From positions 1 to 7,107 of the forward strand of contig URCD01000110.1 in assembly GCA_900546215.1 (NCBI GenBank): DNA of 7,107 nt, in the 5' to 3' direction. A program made the position numbers and the translations under genes. The stretch comes from an uncultured Eubacteriales bacterium (GTDB lineage: Bacteria > Bacillota > Clostridia > Lachnospirales > Anaerotignaceae). Each line of letters opens with the position of its first letter. Within the stretch, counting starts at the first letter, position 1. Shown in pieces: positions 1 through 4,859 of this stretch. Below the pieces are notes generated by a model. It had not been told where the DNA came from, ran no database searches, and saw only the letters and a list, made by a program, of their open reading frames with translations.

Positions 1-1014
1 AAGGAAGCCGGGGTTGATATTACAGCCGGTTATAAAGCTGTAGAGCTTATGAAACAGCATATTGCAAGGACTATTACAGCCGGCGCAGCGTCGGATATTG
101 GAGGCTTTGGAGGCCTTTTCGAGCTTGATATTACGGGCATGGAAAAGCCGGTGCTTGTCAGCGGAACCGATGGAGTAGGAACAAAGCTTAAGCTTGCTTT
201 TATAATGGACAAGCATGACACAATCGGTATAGACTGTGTGGCAATGTGTGTAAACGATATTATATGCTGTGGCGCAAAACCGCTGTTTTTCCTTGACTAT
301 ATAGCCTGCGGAAAAAACGTACCTGAAAAAATTGCTGAAATTGTAAAGGGTGTAGCCGAAGGCTGCGTACAGTCAGGAGCGGCTCTTATTGGCGGAGAAA
401 CTGCTGAAATGCCGGGATTTTACGGAATTGACGAATATGACCTCGCGGGTTTTTCTGTGGGAGTTGTAGACAAATCTAAGGTATTTGACAACAGCAGTGT
501 TACGGAGGGTGACGTAATAATCGGACTGCCCTCAAGCGGAGTTCACTCAAATGGGTTTTCTCTCGTAAGAAAGGTATTTGATATAGAAAACAGCGATATA
601 ACAAAGCCCGTTGAGGAGCTTGGCGGAAAGTCATTGGGCGAGGCGCTTCTTACGCCGACAAAAATATATGTAAAGCCTGTGCTTGCACTTTCAAACGAAG
701 TTGTTATAAAAGCTGTATCTCATATTACAGGCGGCGGCTTCTATGAGAATATTCCCAGAAGCATACCTAAAGGCTATGGTGCTAAAATTACAAAGAGCTC
801 AGTAAAGGTTCTTCCGATTTTTGACCTCATTGCAAAAGCCGGAAACATACCTGAAAGGGATATGTTTAATACATTCAATATGGGTGTCGGAATGAGTATA
901 ATTGTTGGAAAAGACGAGGCCGGCAAGGCGCTCGAGATACTTAAGGCTAACGGTGAGGAAGCTTATATTATCGGCGAGGTTGTTAAATCTGACGAAGGCG
1001 TTATTATTGCTTAA
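1..1014 (+). CDS. purM: Phosphoribosylformylglycinamidine cyclo-ligase (AIR synthetase), 5'-partial
   Basis: PurM is the cytoplasmic enzyme that uses ATP to close FGAM to AIR, the fifth step of purine synthesis. The frame is open from base 1, so 337 residues are visible. The first visible residues (KEAGVDITAGYKAVELMKQH) match the usual PurM N-terminus, so I expect only a few residues to be missing; the first ATG in the window (49) is internal. Family motifs, numbered from the first visible residue, are GTDGVGTK at 55-62 (ATP/substrate loop), the AMCVNDI...GAKPLFFLDY core just after it, GGETAEMPGFY at 131-141, then GLPSSGVHSNGFSLVRK and HITGGGFYENIPR in the C-terminal half. These are the hallmarks of the PurM/PurL/SelD/HypE ATP-binding superfamily in its PurM form. 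The stop lies 12 bases before purN, which fits co-transcription. Length is normal (about 340-350 residues in the family). I see no frameshift or missing motif. Confidence 0.97.
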   Translation, partial: KEAGVDITAGYKAVELMKQHIARTITAGAASDIGGFGGLFELDITGMEKPVLVSGTDGVGTKLKLAFIMDKHDTIGIDCVAMCVNDIICCGAKPLFFLDYIACGKNVPEKIAEIVKGVAEGCVQSGAALIGGETAEMPGFYGIDEYDLAGFSVGVVDKSKVFDNSSVTEGDVIIGLPSSGVHSNGFSLVRKVFDIENSDITKPVEELGGKSLGEALLTPTKIYVKPVLALSNEVVIKAVSHITGGGFYENIPRSIPKGYGAKITKSSVKVLPIFDLIAKAGNIPERDMFNTFNMGVGMSIIVGKDEAGKALEILKANGEEAYIIGEVVKSDEGVIIA

Positions 1015-1026
1015 CGGAGGACTCTC

Positions 1027-1653
1027 ATGGAGAATAAGACAAAAATTGCCGTTTTTGTTTCCGGAGGCGGCACAAACCTTCAGGCATTAATCGACGCTGA
1101 AAAGGACGGTAAGCTTATAAGCGGAGAAATAGAGCTTGTCATTTCCGACAACCAGGATGCCTATGCCCTTAAAAGAGCGGAGGCAAATGGTATAAAAACG
1201 GCTGTAATAACGAAGAAAAAGGGAGAACAGTCAAAGTTTGAAGAAGAGCTGACAGCTGTTCTTGAGCAAAACAGAATAGAAATGATAGTTCTTGCAGGCT
1301 TTATGTGTATTTTAAGTGCAGATTTTACGTTAAAATGGCCTAGAAGAATTATTAATATACATCCGTCGCTTATACCTTCATTCTGCGGCAAGGGATGCTA
1401 TGGGCTGCATGTCCATGAAAAGGCTTTGGAATACGGAGTGAAGGTTACAGGGGCAACGGTGCATTTTGTAAACGAGGTGCCTGACGGCGGAGAGATAATT
1501 TTTCAGAAGGCAGTAAACATAGAAGATGGGGATACCCCTGAAATATTGCAGAAAAGGGTAATGGAACAAGCTGAATGGATACTTCTTCCGGCAGCCGCAG
1601 AAAAAGTTGCCGGAGAGATTGCTGAAAAAGGAGAAGGCTATGGACATCTATAA
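1027..1653 (+). CDS. purN: Phosphoribosylglycinamide formyltransferase (GAR transformylase), 10-formyl-THF dependent
   Basis: PurN transfers a formyl group from 10-formyltetrahydrofolate to GAR, giving FGAR, in the cytoplasm. The product is 208 residues, normal for the family. The ATG is fixed by a strong Shine-Dalgarno (GGAGGA at 1016-1021, 5-base spacer). The N-terminal phosphate-binding loop reads VSGGGTNLQ (11-19), where E. coli-type enzymes have GNGSNLQ. The catalytic Asn and His sit in INIHPSLIP (N110, H112), and the catalytic Asp in HFVNEVPDGG (D153), so the Asn/His/Asp set is complete. The loop after the catalytic HPS motif is longer than in E. coli: SFCGKGCYGLHVHEKAL (118-134) carries about five extra residues and two cysteines, where E. 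coli has a short KYPGLHTH. I believe this is a clostridial variant. The 3' end overlaps the next gene by 14 bases, which suggests coupled translation. Confidence 0.96.
   Translation: MENKTKIAVFVSGGGTNLQALIDAEKDGKLISGEIELVISDNQDAYALKRAEANGIKTAVITKKKGEQSKFEEELTAVLEQNRIEMIVLAGFMCILSADFTLKWPRRIINIHPSLIPSFCGKGCYGLHVHEKALEYGVKVTGATVHFVNEVPDGGEIIFQKAVNIEDGDTPEILQKRVMEQAEWILLPAAAEKVAGEIAEKGEGYGHL
1628..1633 (+). promoter_or_regulatory. Shine-Dalgarno site inside purN for the IMP cyclohydrolase gene
   Basis: AAGGAG lies 6 bases upstream of the ATG at 1640 and inside the last codons of purN. It decides the start. A longer reading from a TTG at 1607 is open in the same frame but has no comparable site before it, and its extra residues (MPERLLKKEKA) do not look like part of the family N-terminus. 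Confidence 0.85.
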
Positions 1654-2362
1654 AATAAATGATATGGGTGAACTAATAAAAGACAACGAATATGTAGGAA
1701 GAGGCATTGTAATTGGTAAAACACAGGACGGAACCAAGGCCGCAGTTGCATATTTTATTATGGGAAGAAGCGAGAACAGCCGCAACCGCATTTTTAAGGC
1801 AGAAGGAGAAAATATAACTATTTATCCTTATGATGCTTCTAAAGTTGAGGATCCAAGCCTCATTATCTATTCGCCAATCAAAATAGCTGACAACAAGCTT
1901 ATAGTGACTAACGGTGATCAGACGGACACAATATATAATTTTGTAAAGACAGGCAAAACATTTAAGGAGGCCCTTGAAACACGCCAGTTTGAACCTGATG
2001 CGCCAAATTATACTCCGAGAATCAGCGGTATGCTGACCTTTAATGAGAATGATTTTTTCTATTCCATGAGCATTCTTAAATCAATGGATTCAGAAGGCAG
2101 TCAGTGTGCGCGCTATACATTCGATTATAAGCCTATGAACGGACTTGGACATTTTATTCATACTTATGAGTGCAATGGCAATCCTATCCCAACCTTCCAG
2201 GGTGAACCGGAAAGGGTCGCAGTATTGGACGATATAGATGAGTTTGCTAACAATATCTGGAATAATCTTAATGAAAGCAATAAAATTTCTCTTTATGTAA
2301 GATATATTGATTTGGAGGACGGAAGTATCCAGAGCGTAATGTATAATAAAAATCTTATGTGA
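1640..2362 (+). CDS. purO: IMP cyclohydrolase, archaeal PurO-type family
   Basis: Predicted to close FAICAR to IMP, the last step of the pathway. The product is 240 residues from the ATG at 1640. It shows no resemblance to the MGS-like IMP cyclohydrolase domain at the N-terminus of ordinary PurH. It resembles instead the PurO family (Pfam IMP_cyclohyd) first characterised in methanogens: YVGRGIVIGKT at 18-28, the Arg-rich GRSENSRNRIF at 42-52 (compare the SRSFPNR-like segment of archaeal PurO), NGDQTDTI at 91-98, and NYTPRISG at 123-130 (compare the NTPRI motif). It is somewhat longer than archaeal PurO (about 200 residues), mostly in the C-terminal half. No signal peptide or membrane segment is visible. 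Position supports the call: it lies directly upstream of an AICAR transformylase that lacks its cyclohydrolase half, in the purN-purH-purD slot. It overlaps purN by 14 bases. Family matches are from memory; the context makes the function likely but not proven. Confidence 0.85.
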   Translation: MDIYKINDMGELIKDNEYVGRGIVIGKTQDGTKAAVAYFIMGRSENSRNRIFKAEGENITIYPYDASKVEDPSLIIYSPIKIADNKLIVTNGDQTDTIYNFVKTGKTFKEALETRQFEPDAPNYTPRISGMLTFNENDFFYSMSILKSMDSEGSQCARYTFDYKPMNGLGHFIHTYECNGNPIPTFQGEPERVAVLDDIDEFANNIWNNLNESNKISLYVRYIDLEDGSIQSVMYNKNLM

Positions 2363-2387
2363 TGCCAATTATAAAGGAGAAAATATT

Positions 2388-3569
2388 ATGAAAGAATTTG
2401 AACTCAAATACGGATGTAATCCAAATCAAAAGCCTTCAAAAATTTACATGGCTGACGGCAGTGACCTCCCAATTGAAATACTTAACGGAAGACCGGGATA
2501 TATTAATTTTCTTGACGCATTTAACAATTGGCAGCTTGTTAAGGAAATTAAAGAAGCTCTTGGCATGTGTGCCGCTTCATCATTTAAGCATGTAAGTCCT
2601 ACTTCTGCAGCAGTTGGGGAAAAATTAAGTGATAAGCTTAAGAAGGCATGCTTTGTAGACGATATTGAGGGACTTGACGATTCTCCTCTCGCATGTGCTT
2701 ATGCGAGAGCCAGAGGGACAGACAGGATGTCCTCATTCGGCGATTTTATAGCGTTAAGCGACGTATGCGATGCTGTAACCGCCAAAATTATAAAAAGAGA
2801 GGTATCGGACGGTATTATCGCACCGGGTTATACTGACGAAGCGCTTGAAATACTTAAGTCCAAAAGAAACGGAAGCTATAATATAATAAAAATTGACGCT
2901 GATTATGTTCCAAATGAAATTGAGACAAAACAGGTTTTTGGCATTACATTTGAGCAGAAAAGAAATAACTTTAAAATAGACAGAGAGCTTTTAACAAACA
3001 TTGTTACTAAAAATAAGGAGCTTCCTGAAGGAGCGATACGCGATCTCATAATAGCACTCATAACACTTAAATATACCCAGTCAAACTCTGTATGCTACGC
3101 TCAAGACGGACAGGCTATCGGTGTCGGAGCAGGACAGCAGTCGAGAATTCACTGCACGCGCCTTGCTGGCAATAAGGCTGATATTTGGCATTTGAGACAG
3201 CATGAGAGAGTAATTAGCCTGCCTTTTAAAGACTCAATAGGCAGACCTGACAGGGACAACGTAATTGACCAATACATATCTGATGAAGACAGTGACGAGC
3301 TCCTTAATAACTGGGATAAATTCTTTACAGCAAAGCCTGAGCCTTTTACAAAAGAAGAGAAAAAGGCTTACCTTAGCTCAATAAGAGGAGTTTCTCTTGC
3401 CAGCGACGCATTCTTTCCTTTTGATGACAATATTGAAAGGGCAAGAAGAAGCGGGGTAGATTTTATTGCTGAACCCGGAGGATCCGTGAGAGATGATATA
3501 GTCATTGACTGCTGTGATAAATACGGAATTGCAATGGCGTTTACGGGAATGAGACTTTTCCACCATTAA
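2388..3569 (+). CDS. purH: AICAR transformylase, free-standing (PurH C-terminal domain only)
   Basis: Transfers a formyl group from 10-formyl-THF to AICAR, giving FAICAR. The product is 393 residues, against about 510-590 for bifunctional PurH/ATIC; the whole N-terminal IMP cyclohydrolase domain is absent. The ATG has a strong Shine-Dalgarno (AAAGGAGA at 2373-2380), so this is a genuine short gene and not a broken PurH. Motifs in order: LKYGCNPNQ at 6-14 (nucleotide-binding), SSFKHVSPTSAAVG at 64-77 with the catalytic Lys67-His68 pair, YARARGTDRMSSFGDF at 105-120, KYTQSNSVCYA at 228-238, GAGQQSRIHCTRLAG at 247-261, SDAFFPFDDNIERA at 339-352 and the C-terminal MRLFHH at 388-393. FKHVSP, YARARG-DRMSSFGDF and RLFHH match animal ATIC much better than the KHANPCG type of E. 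coli PurH, while EPGGSVRDD and AFTGMR look bacterial. I believe this is the short clostridial class described by CDD PRK07106. It works with the PurO-type enzyme 25 bases upstream. Confidence 0.94.
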   Translation: MKEFELKYGCNPNQKPSKIYMADGSDLPIEILNGRPGYINFLDAFNNWQLVKEIKEALGMCAASSFKHVSPTSAAVGEKLSDKLKKACFVDDIEGLDDSPLACAYARARGTDRMSSFGDFIALSDVCDAVTAKIIKREVSDGIIAPGYTDEALEILKSKRNGSYNIIKIDADYVPNEIETKQVFGITFEQKRNNFKIDRELLTNIVTKNKELPEGAIRDLIIALITLKYTQSNSVCYAQDGQAIGVGAGQQSRIHCTRLAGNKADIWHLRQHERVISLPFKDSIGRPDRDNVIDQYISDEDSDELLNNWDKFFTAKPEPFTKEEKKAYLSSIRGVSLASDAFFPFDDNIERARRSGVDFIAEPGGSVRDDIVIDCCDKYGIAMAFTGMRLFHH

Positions 3570-3584
3570 TAGGAGGACATTTAT

Positions 3585-4850
3585 ATGAAGGTAATGGTTG
3601 TAGGCGGAGGCGGAAGAGAGCACGCCATAATCAAAAAGATAAAAGAAAATAAAAATGTAGATGTTATATATGCGCTCCCGGGAAACGGAGGAATAGCGGC
3701 AGACGCAGTTTGCGTAGACATTAATGCAAAGGATATTGAAGGGATTACAAAATTCGCTGAAGAAAACCTGGTAGATTATGCTGTTGTAGCTCCTGACGAC
3801 CCGCTTGTACTGGGTGCTGTGGACAGCCTTGAGGCTGTTGGAATACCATGCTTTGGGCCAAGGGCAAATGCGGCCATTATTGAGGGAAGCAAGATTTTTT
3901 CTAAAAATCTCATGAAAAAGTACGGTATACCTACAGCCGATTATGAGGTCTTTGACAACGTCACAGATTCGCTTAGATATCTTGAAAACTGTAAATATCC
4001 TACAGTTGTTAAAGCTGACGGACTTGCCCTTGGAAAAGGTGTTATCATAGCCCAGACAAAGGAAGAAGCCGTAAAGGCAGTTCACTCAATGATGGAGGAC
4101 AAGGTTTTTGGTGACAGCGGAACAAAGATTGTAGTTGAAGAGTTCTTGACCGGCCCCGAGGTATCGGTGCTGTCATTTACAGACGGAAAAACAATTGTAC
4201 CAATGATTTCCTCAATGGACCACAAAAGAGCGCATGATAACGATGAGGGCCCAAATACAGGAGGTATGGGAACAGTTGCTCCAAACCCCTATTATACAAA
4301 TGAAATAGCCGATGAATGTATGGAAAAAATATTTATTCCCACAGTCAACGCTATGAATGCTGAGGGCAGGACATTTAAGGGCTGCCTGTACTTTGGACTT
4401 ATGTTAACGTCCGACGGCCCAAAAGTAATCGAGTATAACTGCCGTTTCGGGGATCCTGAGACTCAGGTTGTTTTACCGCTTCTTGAAAGCGATCTGTTGA
4501 CTGTAATGCAGGCTGTAACAAACGGAGCTTTGGCTGAAACAGAGGTTAAGTTCAGTGATAAAAGTGCGTGCTGTGTAATCATTGCTTCAAAGGGGTATCC
4601 GGTTAAATATGAAAACGGTTTTGAAATTATTCTTCCGCAAACAGATGAAAACGGAGTTGTTTATGTTGCCGGAGCAAAAAAAGATAATAAAAAACTGCTT
4701 TCAGCAGGCGGACGTGTTCTTGGTGTGACTGCGACGGCATCAACCCTTAAGGAGGCCGTAGACAAGGCGTATGAGCTGACGGCTAAGGTTAAATTTGACA
4801 ACGGCTTCTGCAGAAGCGACATAGGAAAACGTGCACTAATGGGAAAGTGA
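3585..4850 (+). CDS. purD: Phosphoribosylamine-glycine ligase (GAR synthetase)
   Basis: PurD joins glycine to phosphoribosylamine with ATP to give GAR, the second pathway step. The product is 421 residues, normal for monofunctional bacterial PurD. A perfect Shine-Dalgarno (AGGAGG at 3571-3576, 8-base spacer) sets the start. The N-terminal domain opens with VVGGGGREHAI (5-15) and LPGNGGIA (31-38). The ATP-grasp region begins near GPRANAAIIEGSK (91-103) and contains VVKADGLALGKGV (141-153), VVEEFLTGPEVSVL (183-196), the HKRAHDNDEGPNTGGMGT segment (213-230), and the metal/ATP motif IEYNCRFGDPETQ (282-294, with E283 and N285). The C-terminal domain ends in FCRSDIGKRAL (408-418), the usual PurD tail. 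Nothing is fused to it, unlike eukaryotic GART. Its stop codon is in the same frame as purL, four codons before the purL ATG. Confidence 0.97.
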   Translation: MKVMVVGGGGREHAIIKKIKENKNVDVIYALPGNGGIAADAVCVDINAKDIEGITKFAEENLVDYAVVAPDDPLVLGAVDSLEAVGIPCFGPRANAAIIEGSKIFSKNLMKKYGIPTADYEVFDNVTDSLRYLENCKYPTVVKADGLALGKGVIIAQTKEEAVKAVHSMMEDKVFGDSGTKIVVEEFLTGPEVSVLSFTDGKTIVPMISSMDHKRAHDNDEGPNTGGMGTVAPNPYYTNEIADECMEKIFIPTVNAMNAEGRTFKGCLYFGLMLTSDGPKVIEYNCRFGDPETQVVLPLLESDLLTVMQAVTNGALAETEVKFSDKSACCVIIASKGYPVKYENGFEIILPQTDENGVVYVAGAKKDNKKLLSAGGRVLGVTATASTLKEAVDKAYELTAKVKFDNGFCRSDIGKRALMGK

Positions 4851-4852
4851 GG
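4847..4852 (+). promoter_or_regulatory. Weak Shine-Dalgarno for purL overlapping the purD stop codon
   Basis: GTGAGG spans the purD TGA (4848-4850) and lies 7 bases before the purL ATG. It is the only candidate site and is clearly weaker than the sites of the other genes in the window. Ribosomes ending purD would cover it, so purL translation is probably coupled to purD. This is inference from spacing alone. Confidence 0.6.
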
Positions 4853-4859
4853 CTTCACT

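Noticed and set aside
49..51. ATG at 49 as the start of purM
   Set aside because: The frame is open to base 1 and the preceding 16 residues match the conserved PurM N-terminus, so the true start lies upstream of the window.
1607..1639. Upstream TTG start extending the IMP cyclohydrolase by 11 residues
   Set aside because: The ATG at 1640 has a well-placed AAGGAG, while the extension is a charged stretch encoded by the purN tail in another frame.
2363..2387. Possible regulatory element in the largest intergenic gap
   Set aside because: The gap is only 25 bases and is accounted for by a Shine-Dalgarno site; there is no room for a riboswitch or terminator and no inverted repeat is visible.
3378..4085. 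A 235-codon open frame on the - strand spanning the transformylase-purD junction
   Set aside because: It lies antisense to two well-supported conserved genes, its translation is rich in Cys, Tyr, Ser and Asn with no recognisable motif, and it is best explained as a shadow of their codon usage.
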